A DNA stretch of 64,000 bases from Ophiodon elongatus (GCA_016806645.1 JACSYO010002116.1:6442001-6506000); one strand, 5' to 3'. Shown: positions 1 to 13,800, numbered from the stretch's first letter. Numbers and translations are program-made. Notes: generated from the letters alone by a model not told the origin.

Positions 1-3000
1 CTTCACAATCGTTTAATGTTGCATTTGTCTTTTGTGTGTTTATAAGTGTGAAAAGAGAACGAATAAGGAAGTTGTTGTCACTGTGTCAATGAATGATGGG
101 TTGTATATAGGTCAGGGGTATTTAGCAAGAGGTTGAGGAGAGAGTGAGCAGAGGCTATGTACATAAATTACTTAGTGTCCCCGTAATGGGTTTTTAATAT
201 GTCTTTTAAACACAGGTTGATAAACATATTAATAAGAAATGATAAGATATTAACTCTAATTGACTTCTAGCCTGTTTCCAGACTGCTGAACTGCCTGCAG
301 AATTGTCAAATGTGGTCTCGGCAATTCAGTCTGAATATCATGCTAATTAATGTCAGGGAGCAACACAATGGCTTTTGTGTGAGCAAAAATGAAAAACTGG
401 ATCAGATGTTTGATCAGTTTTATAGGCGGAAAAAGCAGAAGACGTATAACGCAACACAAGGCATGTGTTTTTCAAGATACTGCTGTGTTTGATCAGATCT
501 TTATACACCTAATTATTTCTAAAATAAAAAAAGATAAAAACAAAAATAAATGTGATCATAGACATAACAAGGAAGGAGGCTTTTTCACAATGCAATGTCA
601 TACAAGGGCTTGCAATATGCTGTTTTTTTTATTCTTAAATGTATTGTTAATTCAATGTCAGAATAATTTTGGCGGGCCAATCTATGATGTTTTATTGGAC
701 TGCATTAGGTTGTATGGCATTCCTGTTATACTGTTGTGAAAGGAAAATATTTTATGTGTATGCTTAATAAATGTCTTACGCTTAGGAAAACTATGAAGCC
801 ACATTAACACATATATTAGGGTTATTAAGAGCACAATATTCATAGTTTTATGTATCTGTTAATCACTGACATAGTATTATAAGTTACATACATGAACCAG
901 ATCTGTAAGCAGGCCCATAGAAATCAGGGGGGGTAGACAGACTCAGGAGATACGGTACAGAGAAGAGAGCCCAGTGAAGGCAGAAGACGACAAGGTCACG
1001 ATAAGTTGGCGCCTTAGGCTCAGCTGTTGTGGATATTATGGCTAGTAGCAGGGGAATATTATGGCACGGGAAAATAAACATGAGGCAGACAGTGAAATAA
1101 TCAGTTTCGGTATTGAGACGGCGTCAACTGGGTAAAATGGCGTGCGTGAGGTATGAGGTCACCTGATACGAGGCCAAAATGGCCGCAGGGGGCGGGGTTA
1201 AGGGGTGGGACCGGGGGCTGAACCTGAATCAGAATGTGTCATTATAAAAACTATGTCAATCTGAATGTTGTTGTTGTTGTACTTCCGGACAGCAACTCGA
1301 GTTATTTGTAATCTGTGCATTGCAAATAAATCTACGTGAATTGAACTTTGATCCAATCTCTCTGGTATTCTGTGGGTGGTCAATTACTGAGGACCCGTAA
1401 GTGAGTTTCTGTGGCGCCTCACTAGCAGTCAGATAGGAAATAGTTGTGACGTTTATACAGAATTAGGTTTTAAGGAACTTAGCCATCATCGAGCAGAATA
1501 CGCAATAAATGGAAGAAATTCAGCCACCACACTGTCCTCTGTTGAAAGGTAATGACGGACTTGTAAATTTGTATTCTAACTTATCTGATGAGGTGAGGGG
1601 CTACATTTAACAGGCATCTCTTGACAATGTGAGGAGTTAACGGTTAATGTATAGCTCAACCACATATCTGACCTTTTACACTGTGGTTAACCACACGCTG
1701 AACCTCACATGTGATCAGCGCACCAGCCCCAGGTTCACAGGCTGGCTGTTAGGGACCTATTAAAGCACACACTCTCTACAGATGTGTCGACACAAGCTCA
1801 AGTTTGTACTGCACATGTTTTCATGGAAAGCCGAAAAACATCAGGTACAGATTTAGGCTCATCTGTTTTACCCCATCAGTGCAGCAGTGAAGACACGACG
1901 CAGAAAAATGAACCAACTGCTAAATGCGGCAGGGTTGGAAACCTGAAGTCAGAGAGCAGAGTTAAATACGATTTATTCTAACCGGACAGATGGTCTGCTC
2001 ATTTTTCCAGTTTAGAAAAGCAGAAATCACTCAACCATTAGGTCTGAAGGTCTGAAGTTGTGGGAGAGGACAAACGACTCTAATACAATTCTATCAGTGG
2101 GGCGTGGTCTTTCCTCCGAGATCTGTAGACCGAAATTTAGAGCCAGGGGTTCCCTGGATGACAGTTCCAAGTTAGTTTTCTCTTTATTTACCCTAACAAT
2201 ATCAGCTCTTGTGTCTCTGGTTCTGTGGTCAATGCATGTCGGAGATGCCTGAGGTTGCGTGGCTTCCTTAGTGGGACATTGCCCTGAATATAAGGCAGGG
2301 CGTTGTCAGATGGTTCTCTCTGACTCAAACTACAACGCTTTTCTGGTATAAAACTAGTCAAAGGTAAACGGTGTCAGGTGAAGCCACACTTATAGCACGG
2401 TATCGTAGCATCTTTGATATCTATCAAACCCCTTTATCTAGTGCATCCCACTGAGACAGATGGCCTTCAGATCAATCCAGTTAAATCATGTGAAGGATCG
2501 TACAGTGTAAAGAAATATATATATTACTGCATGTGATTTCAATTAGTTCTTAACCTGATTTATTCAAGTTTTTAATTACATATTGGCACAGACTAAATAA
2601 GTTCCACTGCAAACAAATTATCCAGTAAATTTCCTCCTGAGGCTTGCATAAAAGTAGTCCTGGAATGCTGACGTCATGTATTGCAGAGTTTTTGAACAAA
2701 GCCAGCCCAGCTACACTCTACCTTTTACTCCTCACACTCATGCACAGAGTGATATTGTTGAGTGTGGTTTGGCTGCTGAGCTCATTGTTTTGAGATGGAA
2801 ATGCCAGAGGATTGGGGTCACACTCACATATACGGCAAAGCGCAGCTAGAGTCAGAAAATACATGCAACACATTTCTATTTGGCCTCGTCCTTTTAATAA
2901 AACTGTTGCTCCTCCTTTATGCGGTTATTTCCATTGCCAGATAACACGGAGAGCACGTCTCAGCTGAGTGTGTGTGGCTGTAAGGGAACTCCTTGGAAAG

Positions 3001-3559
3001 GAATATTCCATGGAAAACATTGTCAGATTAATAACCCCAGAAGTCCCCTTTGGGTTTGATTCTCTTTTGTCCGTGAGCGGGGTTGCTCAATGGTATAAAA
3101 AAAAATGTAAATGTAAAAGACTTTATTCATTTATTGTCAAAGACCAAATGGTGTACAACACAATGCACACTTTTTCTGTTTTGCCAGGTGGTCATGAGAG
3201 ATAGAATTGTTTTTTTTTACTCGCCTGCCTGGACCAAGCGAAGATTAAATTAATATTGAATAAATTCCCTTGCATTTGATCTAACAAAAGGCTAAAAAGT
3301 GAATGCAATCTGACCCCTATTCTGCTTTGTTTCACTGTCTGATTCACTTTTGGTTTGCCCTCCATCACGAGATACCACTCAAATGCAGTAGGGTTTAACA
3401 TCTTGCTTAAGAACATCTTGACAGCAAGGATGCTCGCTGAGAAAGGGTTTCAAACCCTCCCAAAAAAGGACTTTTAGCACATTATCAGCCAAAAAGGGTC
3501 CCTGGCCCTTTCAATAGACAATGTGAGTGCAGAGTGTGTTAAAGGTAACATTTAATTAC
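1..3559. other. Noncoding stretch left of the vstm4 Ig exon
   Basis: No exon could be recognised here. On the minus strand this is the continuation of vstm4 (intron 2 onward), so the transmembrane and cytoplasmic exons would be expected here or further left. I looked for a minus-strand hydrophobic segment flanked by splice signals and found none I could defend. The short open frames in this part have no recognisable family features. The only structured piece is an LTR-like block near 1.2-1.4 kb, listed separately. Confidence 0.5.
1195..1425 (+). repeat. LTR-like promoter/polyadenylation block (possible old solo LTR)
   Basis: A G-rich tract is followed by a TATA box (TATAAA near 1,244), and about 80 bp later by AATAAA (1,325-1,330), then roughly 90 bp of unique sequence. 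A TATA box and polyadenylation signal this close together is the U3-R-U5 order of a retroviral-type LTR. I could not find matching target-site duplications or convincing TG...CA ends, and no gag, pol or env frame is nearby. At best this is a solo LTR remnant with uncertain ends; a chance arrangement is possible. Confidence 0.25.
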
Positions 3560-4145
3560 CTGTCAGCTGTGTGGTGCTGGTACCATTGGATGATGCTCTC
3601 CATGTGTTTCTGTGTTTACGAATCTCTTGAACCCTGCAGGTGTAGAAACCCTGGTCCATCCCTGCTGTCACATTGAGAATCCACAAACGGTACAGCTCTC
3701 CCTCCGTTTCCTCATACAGACGAAACTTTAGCTGGGGGAAACGACGGGTGTAGTTCCCATAGAGCTTAATTTTCTTTATGCCCATCTTCACAATCAGAAA
3801 CTGAGAGATCTCGAGTGTAGGAGGAGAGGGGGATGGAGAGGATGGAGGGGGCGCGAGAGTGGAAGCAGCAAGAGGAGAAAAGAACCAGCGTAGGACGAGG
3901 ACGCTGCCGCTCCTCTTCCTCTGAGATACCAGGCAGGAGAGTGTCACGTTGTCTTTCTCTGTTACCATGACAACAGGCCCAGGGGTCACTGTCACATTCA
4001 GGCCATGACATACCTCTGTTGACAAAAGACACAGGTGATATGAACTGTAATTTTTTTATATTTATATATATATATATATATATATTATTTATAATTATAT
4101 ATAAATAATATATTTATTTATAAATATATATATATTTATACTATA

Positions 4146-4178
<33 letters not shown>

Positions 4179-5491
4179 TAGTTATAATTATATATAAATA
4201 AATATTTATTTATAAATATATTTTTTGTTTTGCATACCACATACTCTATTGAACGCGTTCCTTTTTTCTCTGTGTGCTTGTTGTATTGTGTATGGTTAAT
4301 CATTTTTGTTTATGACCAAACCATAAAACATAGGCTTTCCAAGCATAAGAAAACTCTACCCTACTGTGATCTGGTAGCTTGTGTGACCCCTCCCGTCTAG
4401 TTAAATTAGTAATTAACTACAGTTGCTAATAATGAGCCTCACATGGGAAAAGTCTGAGTTCATTTTTGGAAGATGTTGGATTTCCTGCCAATTAAACATA
4501 ATTGTAGTTGTTTAGAGAGAGTATGTTTAGATACAGACCCGCAGTGGCTGCTTGGATTGATGGTTTTTAGAGCTCTCACTATCACTGGTTTTGCTTAATG
4601 GCATTCCATCACTGGATGGGAATTCAGTCTGTAACAGCCAGAAAGTTTAAGAGGACGGAGAGTCTGAAAACTAAAACGCACTTTGTGTGCCCCTATTTCA
4701 CTTCCCATGAGGTACTTTTATTCTACCGCCAGCTGGGTCAGGTCTGTCTAGAAGAGACATAAAGTCTGGACACAATATGTGAAAGCAGACAGGCAAAGAG
4801 AATCTACAGGTGGGAAACATTGGTCTTCAGTAGGGTACAGCACGAAACCAGCAAAGAGAAACACGACAAGATAACAGGGACCAGCTGGGCTTCCTCGCTG
4901 GCTTTTTTGTTTAGTTTTTTGCTGTGTTAGTTGGGGAATCTCCCTCAGGGTCTGTCTACACTATTTAATCTGACAACAAAAGCAGAAAGAGGGACTCAAA
5001 CCCAACACAAAACGTAACTAAATCAAAAGTTTATAAGGCGGGAAATATGAGTTATAAGTCCACTTAATGATTCTTTATCGAGTGAAAATTATACTGAGCT
5101 TTTCACTGATCACAGGGAACAAACTTGCTTAACTCTACAACTGGTTTGATTCTAAACAAAGCCATATTTGCCCAGTCTGCAAAAGAGCCTTCTGTTGCCA
5201 ATAATGTAATGATAATTATTGCACTTAAAACTTTTGGTTGTTGTAGAGACACTGACTATTAGGATGTGTTTTTTCTAACGTTTGACATCATTTTCATGCT
5301 ACAAAGTAAACTCAAAACGTATGGTTGCACATTGGTGTAAGTTAGATGATAGATCAAGTTACTACTTTAGACACATTCCCTTACGTTCTTTCTTGCCTGC
5401 TCACTTTCTTACTGGTTATTGCTGTAAACAAGTTAAACTTACCTGTGACCAGAGCCTTAGTCAGGACAAGGACCAATATAGAGAAGTACAT
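3560..5491 (-). CDS. vstm4: V-set and transmembrane domain-containing protein 4, 5' part (two exons seen)
   Basis: Two minus-strand exons are visible. Exon 1 coding is 5443..5491: ATG, then a hydrophobic signal peptide MYFSILVLVLTKALVT, ending at a GTAAGT donor. Exon 2 is 3560..4015, with acceptor CAACAG and donor GTAATT. The exons join in phase to give E-V-C-H-G-L-N-V-T-V-T-P-G-P-V-V, matching the start of mature VSTM4 as I recall it. Exon 2 is an Ig V-set domain: first Cys in TLSCLVS, core Trp in VLRWFF, and D-Q-G-F-Y-T-C before the second Cys, followed by RVQEIRKHRN, which is typical of VSTM4. NxT/S sequons include NVTV, NVTL, NYTR, NVTA and NGTS. VSTM4 is a type I membrane protein that can release a soluble form. 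Transmembrane and tail exons are not found, so the gene is partial here. Its position beside cefip, drgx and ercc6 matches the human order. Confidence 0.9.
4051..4222. repeat. AT-rich duplicated microsatellite block in vstm4 intron 1
   Basis: Long (TA)n runs are interspersed with ATTTATAATTATATATAAATA. The same arrangement of (TA)n, a TTATAATTATATATAAATA core and a TTTATTTATAAATATA tail occurs twice, at about 4,062-4,131 and 4,154-4,219. This suggests a local duplication of a low-complexity block. Confidence 0.8.
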
Positions 5492-7842
5492 TTTCCACAA
5501 TCAGCGAATCCATAAACCCAGACAACTGCACAGCACTTACACAAGCAGCTACATTCAAAACAGAGCCCGACTGGACAACCCACCAGAGCCCTTACCCACT
5601 ATTAACTCTTCTCCTCTTTCTCCTCTTTTCTGTGTAATATGAAACAGTAAATGCTCTGTTCCCACTTAGAAACTCCCACTCACTCTCCCAGTACTCTCTC
5701 TCTCTCCCTCTCTCTCTAACTGTCTCTCCCTCCCTCTCTCTCTTTCTCTGTGTGTCCTGCAAAACGGAGGAAATGTCATTTCCTGTGTTTCTGTGAAGAG
5801 TCTTGGACTGCGGCCCCAAACCCCAGAACTCTAAAGCGATGGTCAAGTCTCATGGTTTGTGTGCGTGCATGCGCCTGTCACATTGTGTGTCATTTTGAAA
5901 AACATAAACAGCAAAGCGCTGAACAACCATTTCCATTACCCAAGATACTCTCAAAGTCTAGGCGTTATCCTCATCTGACATCTCCCAATAAAGTGTACAA
6001 AGAGCAAATGTTAATGTTCATGTATGTGTCTGCATGCATGTGTTCATGTGGATGTGGATGTGTGCATGTGTGCATGTGTGCGTGTGCTGGGACCTCTCCC
6101 TGTCTGGCTGCTGGACAGAGTGGCATGGGCTTGTCTCTGGCTGTGGTTGTCAGCCTGTCCCAGTGGTATGAAGCCTGCTGCTTTATTGGGCAGGCTAAAC
6201 TGCTGAGGCAGGGCTTCTGCTGGCGCTTCGAGCTCTGCCAAAGCCAAATGGAATTCCACAACAGATTTAACCCTTCAGGTTGTATTGTCTTAAAAAGCAT
6301 TGATTCTGTGGGAAATGAACTGGCTGGTTTGATAAGGTGGTTTAATCTTTTTTGACCTTGACAAAATCTTTTGTCTTGAAAAAATAATTATAATATTGTA
6401 TGTACAGCTAAGTCGTTGTGCACGTTTTATCTATTGAGTAAAAATGCCAAAATAATAGTTGGAGAAATATTTTGTCTTCCTAATTACATCTTTTACTTGG
6501 GGTTTCCCTCAAGTTTTCCTTTACATAAGTCTTAAGTTCAAGTCTTGCTCCAGTGGAGGAGTCGCTCTCTTCTGCCCTGCAGTGGTCAAAGCAGGTTACT
6601 GCTTCTCAGGGGATCAACAATATTTTGAAGCTGGGGAGTGTATTCAGGAATTCTCACCACAGCCTTGTACATTTAATCTGAGTTGGTGAATCAAGGCAAA
6701 TCAAAGAAAAGACATTTTCATACCATCATTTCCTTCACTGGATCCCATAGGTATACTAGGCAAAGACACTCTTGTCATTAACAAAATGTTATTTTTTCTT
6801 TTTGTGTTAACTAACTCTCTAAGGACATATTATTGCGCTCTCTCAATAACACTTTGTAATTGCCTTATGCACTCTTTTTATGCACTAAAAAGACTCTTCA
6901 TTCTGAGTCATTCAGACCCTGGGTACATTTCAACAAAACAGGATGTCAGTGGTAGTAATATTATATTGTTATTACAGCCATCTGACTAGTAAAATGAAAT
7001 CAACATGTAGAAGCAATCTTTTATTTTTCCTTTTTGTTTATTTATAACCTTTACAATTGGATTTTGAAAGACAGTCATTGTGGTGAGAATTTATTTGGTT
7101 GAATTAAGTGTTTTTATTGCCTGAATTAGTACATGTCACTCTACTCTGTTTCACAGCACCACAGAAATATTCTCACAAACGTCCAACTTTAAAAATAGAC
7201 TACTGTATGAAATTAAACCTTGAAAACAGCAATAATCACATCACCATTTTTTTTTCTTTGACACAGTGGTTGAATACACAAACTATTCTGTACACCATCT
7301 GCCGATATTTGATTGACGCTGTGGGTTTGACAATATTTCATGCATCACAAACTGCCAGAAGTAAGCTTTCCCCAGCGAGACAAAAATAATAAAAACTCAA
7401 GCAAACCTGCCTATGTTCATAGCAGAAACCAACGTTTCTTCAAACTACTCAACACTATTGACACACAGCTGCTGTGTCGTGTATGATAACATACCTCTAG
7501 CTTTAGGAGGCAACGGGATACTGATCATTCTGTATACACAAGAAACATATCTTAGCTTCTCACATTCAAACGTCAAATGGAATGGTGAACTTCTCTGTAA
7601 CACAATAAATAGCTCAACTGTGATTCTTCGAAATCAACAGCAGCAATTTAACAGCATGTCATGGGGTCTTTTTTAAAACTACAAACCAAAAACATACTGA
7701 GACTATTTTCACTTGAAAAAGTCATTTATAAATACTTAAATACTTAAATACTGCATATCATGATCTATGATCGGGTAGCCTTATTTTTATCAAATACTTT
7801 ATTTACTTAGCCCTTTAAAGTAAAATCTTCCAGTGTTTCTTC
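5492..7842. other. Spacer between vstm4 start and cefip stop
   Basis: The right-hand part of vstm4 exon 1 (5' leader) begins here; its start site is not defined. A CT-rich tract lies at 5,695-5,755 and a (CATG/TG)-type repeat at 6,020-6,085. The remainder up to the cefip stop should include the cefip 3' UTR. On the minus strand an AATAAA (7,798-7,803) lies only about 40 bp after the stop; other AT-rich candidates lie near 7.0-7.1 kb. No exon of TMEM273 or FAM170B, which lie here in human, was recognised. Confidence 0.5.
5695..5755. repeat. (CT)n-rich tract upstream of vstm4 exon 1
   Basis: An almost pure pyrimidine run on the plus strand (CTCTCTCC-type units). Relative to minus-strand vstm4 it is a GA-rich tract about 200-260 bp upstream of the ATG, in the promoter or leader. 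Confidence 0.75.
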
Positions 7843-10800
7843 TCACCAGTCAGACATCTCCATAAAGTCTTCCAGTTCACACATGGTTATTATATCTCGG
7901 GGCTGACATTGTGAGTGGGCTGAGTTATCATTTTCACAAACTGAGCTTCCTGCAAGCTGGTTGTTTGTGTCACTCTCTGGGAACCACTCATTTGGTCCAT
8001 GTGTGTTGTAAACTGTGCTATATGTTTTGTCTTTGTCATTAACTGTGTCCATGTATGGAGTTTTCTCTGGACTATAGCAATGCCCTTCAGATTTCTGTTC
8101 CATTTCATGGGCTGGATATCCGTAGCCGTGGCTCTCCCCGACAGGCTGTTGGTCTTGGTGGAGAGTCAAAGGGGCTGATGACCTGTGGCAGGGCACAGAG
8201 GTGATAGTTTGAGGTTGGTAGTCTTGGGGATAGCTATGGTTGCCTTGATAAAGCACAAAGGGCTTGCCAGCTGGAGAGGCCTGGGGCTGCTGTTGAAGCT
8301 TGACTTGCATTTGGGGTTGGAGCTGAGGTTGTGGGTATGTCTGCTGGGGCTGGGGTAGGGCGGTGCTCTGGCCAGACTGGCGCACATTCAACTGGACATA
8401 CTTTCCTGTCTCCGGGTCAAAGAAAGTCTTCGTTTTCACTTGAACAGGCACATCCACCACAAAATACTGACCAGAGCCGAGGTCTTGCAGCACCTTACGC
8501 TGGGTTAGTGGGTAGGAATGGGGGTAGTTTGACTCTACATGGTACTGTGTCACTGGAGCTTGGTGGTTAGCATGATGGAGAATGGGAGAAGGGGGAACAT
8601 GAGCAACTGTCTTGGGAGCAGCATTGTGTGAAGCAGGGCCAATAGCATTAGGCGAGGCACCGGGGAGGGAAACGGGGGCAGTAGCATGAGGTGAAGCAAC
8701 TGGGAGGGAGATAGGACCAGTGGCATGAGGGGAAGCGTAGACAGAGCCGTGAGAAGACAGAAAGCTAGACCCCAGTGTTGGAGCATGAGCAAGGGAGACA
8801 GGTGAGGAAAAATGAGGGGAAGCCACAGTTTGGCGGCTGGAGGAACGTACCTCAATGGAGGAGGAGGAGGGAATACTGGAGATATCTTGAAGAGATTTCT
8901 CAACTCCAGCATGGCTGTCGGTTGCAATCTTGGACAACTCCTTCTTGATTCTACGAGTAGTCAACCGTTGCGCTCTGCGCAAGGCTTTATCACTTTTTGG
9001 GGGAACAGTTGGAGGCTTGCCCAAAGAACGGGAGACATCACTGCTGAAACTACAGGCTGATTCTGGCCTGTCGTAGTCATACAGGCCTCGTAAATCTGCC
9101 AGGTCTGCTGCATTGGTGGCAAAACTCTCCCCACCCTCTGACATATTGCTGATGACAGAGCGAGAGTCGTCTTCTTCCAGGGCGATGCTCCTCCTGGAGT
9201 AAGCCTTATGTTGTGGGAGAAGGGCTGAGTAATCCTGTGATAAATATGCTGGCTGAAAAGTGGAAGATTCTTTGATTGCAGCAAGTCTGTTTAACCCTGT
9301 GTCAGAATAGACAGGAGTTCCAGCACTGCGTCTCATCATCTCATGCTCATCCTCTTCTCTCTCTGACCCCCTTTCCATCGGTGAACCTACCCGGAAATCT
9401 TCCCCAAAGTTCTTATGGAAGCGTGGTTTGACTGACTTGGTGAAAGAGGAACCTCTAATGGTGTTATCCTTCACCCTGAACATTAAGGGCTTGCCTCCCA
9501 CAGCAGGAGATGAGGTGTTGGAGCGGGGCAGAGATGGAGCTGGAGATGCAGGAGCATGTGGCCTATAAGGCCTAGTGTGGGATCCCGAGTCCTCACTTGA
9601 CCCAAGCCCTGATGGATTGTGTCTTTGTTGAAAAGGTAAAGGGGAGCATAGCGGTCTTTCTCTTGGTTTCCTCTCTATATCTGTTGAGGTGATGGCATAG
9701 TACTGGAGAGCATCCATCCTCTGTGCTGCTTTTTTCTGCTCCTCCAGCCGGGTGTCCTCCTTTTTTATGTGATTTGCTAACTTCTCTTCTTTTTCTTCTT
9801 CTCCTTTTCTCTTTTTAGCCCTGATGTCATCTTCTCTTTGAGCTAGCATCCATTCTTGTATAACTCTCTTTTCCTCCTCTTTAAGTGCTGCTTGGCTCTC
9901 CTCAAGGTGTCTGTTCCTTTCCTCTCTGGTTTCTCTTTGTTTTACAATTGTTTTCTCTTGTTCAACAGCTCTAATTTCATTCTCCTCTATCTGAGTTCTC
10001 ATCCATTTTTCCTTTTTATGTATTTCTCCCCTCTGCTCTTCAATCTTCTGCTCCGGTTTGATTCTTTCCTCCTCTGAAATGTGAGCCTCCCCCTCCTCGC
10101 TAGGTTTTCTCTTCTTTTCCTCCTCAGTATCAGGAAGTAGCTTTTCCTCAATCTGTTGAGCTCGCCTTTGCTCCTCAATCAGAGCAGCTCTCTTTTGCTG
10201 CTCCTCTTGATCAGCTCTCTTTTGCTGCTCCTCTTTAGCGGCTCTCCGCTGCTGCTCCTCTTGTGCGGCTCTCCTCTGCTGCTCCTCTTGTGCGGCTCTC
10301 CTCTGCTGCTCCTCTTGTGCAGCTCTCCTCTGTTGCTCCTCTTTAGCGGCTCTCCTCTGCTGCTCCTCTTGATCAGCTCTCCTCTGCTGCTCCTCTTTAG
10401 CGGCTCTCCTGTGCTGCTCCTCTTGTGCGGCTTTCTCATCCTCTTTCTGTTTCACCCTCCTCCTCTCCTCATTCTCTTTTAGCCGCTCTTCCTCCTCTCT
10501 CAATTTCCTTCTACGACCCTCCTCAATCTTAATTCTCCTCTTCTCCTCAATTTCTTCCATTCTTCGTTCTTCTTCTCTTTGCATTGCTCTCATCTCCTCT
10601 TCTTTTTGAGCAGCTTGTTTTGCTTCTTCTCTTCTTTCCGCTTCTCTCTGTTTTCCCCGCCTCTCCTTGATCTTAATAGCAATGGTCTCCCGCTCTCTTG
10701 CTCTCCTCTCTTCTTCTCTCTGAGCGGCTCTTTTCTCTTCTTTAGCCAGAGAGGCTCTATTCTCCTCCATCAAATGTTTTACTCTCATGTCTTCCGCTCT

Positions 10801-13800
10801 TTTCTCCTCTTCTATCCTAGAAGCTTGTCTTTCCTCAAACTGTTTTGCTATTCTCTGCTGTTGTGCTTTGGTTTCTTCACGCTGAGTTGCAACCCTTTCT
10901 TGTCTAATTTTTTCTGTTCTCTCTTCCTCAACCTTAACCAGTGCATTTTCAGTCCTCTCATCTTTTCTTAGAGTTGCTGTGCATCCCTCCATGTTGTATA
11001 CTTGCCCGACGAGTTTTTCATGAGGAGTGGCGTTATCAAGTGGCTTTAGGTGTTGTGACACAGAAGTGCTTCTTGGCCTGTTCACTGCAGAAGATGAGGT
11101 TGCTGCTTGAAAGGGAGGATTGTTTGGCTGATGAATACTCTGTTCTACTTGTTGAACTCTTTGGGCATCCATTCCAGATACTTGTCCTCCACTTCTCTGG
11201 TTCTGAAGAGGAGTTGTTGGTGACTTTTTTCTTTCTTTGAGATGTTGTACATGTTTTGCCCCTGTGTCTACAACACCTTCATTGGCTTTGGCATCGAAAG
11301 GCATTTTCTCTTGTCTTTCTTTGTCTGCCAGTTTGAACATCCCTGTCCTTTGGTGTTCTTTCTCTGTTATGGGAAATACTAACGGTTTGGGCTCTTTGTT
11401 CACTTTAGGGCTGACCTCTGTTTTTTTTGGCAAACGTTTATCTTTCATAGAGATGTCTTGAGGGTCAGCAGTGAACACTGGACGTCTGCTATGACGAGTT
11501 TGTATCACCGGAAAGAATCCCTCCTTTTTGTTGGGTGGGAATTCCTGAATTGTGTTGGCCTCGTCTTCTGAAACAATTACTTTTAACCTGGCATAGTCTG
11601 CAATTGCTGAAATGTCAGGTATTGTGGATGCCCTTTCTTTTGGTATTGGTTTAACTCCAGGTTTTTCTTTACCCATATTGTCCTTTGTTGTCTTTGAATT
11701 TCTTGTGCTCTGTCTTTCCCTTGCTGATGAACTGGACTGATTCTCTATGTGATGTTTTCTGATATGACTAGCTTGACCTGCCTCTGTCTTCTCATTTTTA
11801 TTACTATGTCTCTCTGTGGGACCATAACTTTGTTTGGAAGCCAGGTTACCTTCTGTTTCTCTGTTTTTACTTACAGAACTTGATTCCACTGTTTTACTTT
11901 TACTTTGATTCAACATTAAGTCTTCATTTTTTCCTTCAGAGCACAATTCATTGCTGATCGCTGCCTTGTTTGGTGGTAATCCTGGAAGTTCCTTTCCCTT
12001 TGAAACAACCTCTGGTATATCTCCAAGATTTGTACAATTTTGTGGTTCATTATTTGTTTCTGCTACCCCTTGCACTTGAAAGTAGTCTTCCACCATTGGT
12101 CGTATCTTTGATTCATCCACTGATTTCCTGCTTTTATTCAAATTTTCAGGCTTTGCATTTTGAGCTTGAGTAATCTCACTGTTTGCATTTATGTTGTTCT
12201 GTTGATTGCAATTTGTTTGTGAATCGGACAGTTTTTTCACACTGGGCAACACACATTGAACTTCCAATTTGTTTTCCAAACCGTGTTTGATCTGATTCTC
12301 ACTGCTTGCTGAAATAAGGTCTTTGGTTCTCTCTTCATTGTTAAAAGAGTTCACTTTTTCTTCAAGACCAGATGATGCAACTTGTTTTTGTTCATCACCA
12401 GCAACTAGATCGCAAGGGAAAGTGGTGACATGACGTTTTTCCACCATCTTCAGGTTGTCCTTCTCAGTTGTTACTGGCACAACTCTGATGGCAATGCCGC
12501 CTACATGGACAGTATCATCCATTTGATTATTTCCTCCAATGTGTGTCTCTTTGTCCTGATGTTTTGGAAATACTTGTGTGTCTTTATTCTCAGTTAAATG
12601 GTTAGACGGACTGGTTTTATTGAATGGCTTTGGTGTTGTGGAGTCACGTCCCTTTGCTTCCACTTGGGGTGCACTCTTGCCATCTATGTTCTTGCTTTTG
12701 GATGGATTTATGACAGTATCATCCATTTGATTATTTACAGTATCATCCATTTGATTATTTCCTCCAATGTGTGTCTCTTTGTCCTGATGTTTTGGAAATA
12801 CTTGTGTGTCTTTATTCTCAGTTAAATGGTTAGACGGACTGGTTTTATTGAATGGCTTTGGTGTTGTGGAGTCACGTCCCTTTGCTTCCACTTGGGGTGC
12901 ACTCTTGCCATCTATGTTCTTGCTTTTGGATGGATTTATGACAGTATCATCCATTTGATTATTTACAGTATCATCCATTTGATTATTTCCTCCAATGTGT
13001 GTCTCTTTGTCCTGATGTTTTGGAAATACTTGTGTGTCTTTATTCTTAGTTAAATGGTTAGACGGACTGGTTTTATTGAATGCTTTGGTGTTGTGGAGTC
13101 ACGTCCCTTGCTTCCACTTGGGGTGCACTCTTGCCATCTATGTTCTTGCTTTGATTATGACAGTATCATCCATTTGATTATTTACAGTATCATCCATTTG
13201 ATTATTTCCTCCAATGTGTGTCTCTTGTCCTGATGTTTTGGAAATACTTGTGTGTCTTTATTCTCAGTTAAATGGTTAGACGGACTGGTTTTATTGAATG
13301 GCTTTGGTGTTGTGGAGTCACGTCCCTTTGCTTCCACTTGGGGTGCACTCTTGCCATCTATGTTCTTGCTTTTGGATGGATTTATGACAGTATCATCCAT
13401 TTGATTATTTACAGTATCATCCATTTGATTATTTCCTCCAATGTGTGTCTCTTTGTCCTGATGTTTTGGAAATACTTGTGTGTCTTTATTCTCAGTTAAA
13501 TGGTTAGACGGACTGGTTTTATTGAATGGCTTTGGTGTTGTGGAGTCACGTCCCTTTGCTTCCACTTGGGGTGCACTCTTGCCATCTATGTTCTTGCTTT
13601 TGGATGGATTTATGACAGTATCATCCATTTGATTATTTACAGTATCATCCATTTGATTATTTCCTCCAATGTGTGTCTCTTTGTCCTGATGTTTTGGAAA
13701 TACTTGTGTGTCTTTATTCTCAGTTAAATGGTTAGACGGACTGGTTTTATTGAATGGCTTTGGTGTTGTGGAGTCACGTCCCTTTGCTTCCACTTGGGGT

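Noticed and set aside
3192..3416. 74-residue minus-strand open frame as the next vstm4 exon
   Set aside because: No transmembrane segment, no suitable splice sites in phase, and no similarity to the VSTM4 stem or tail.
5750..6355. 201-residue plus-strand open frame
   Set aside because: It runs through a TG/CATG repeat (Cys/Val/Met-rich stretch) and shows no domain; a by-product of low-complexity DNA.
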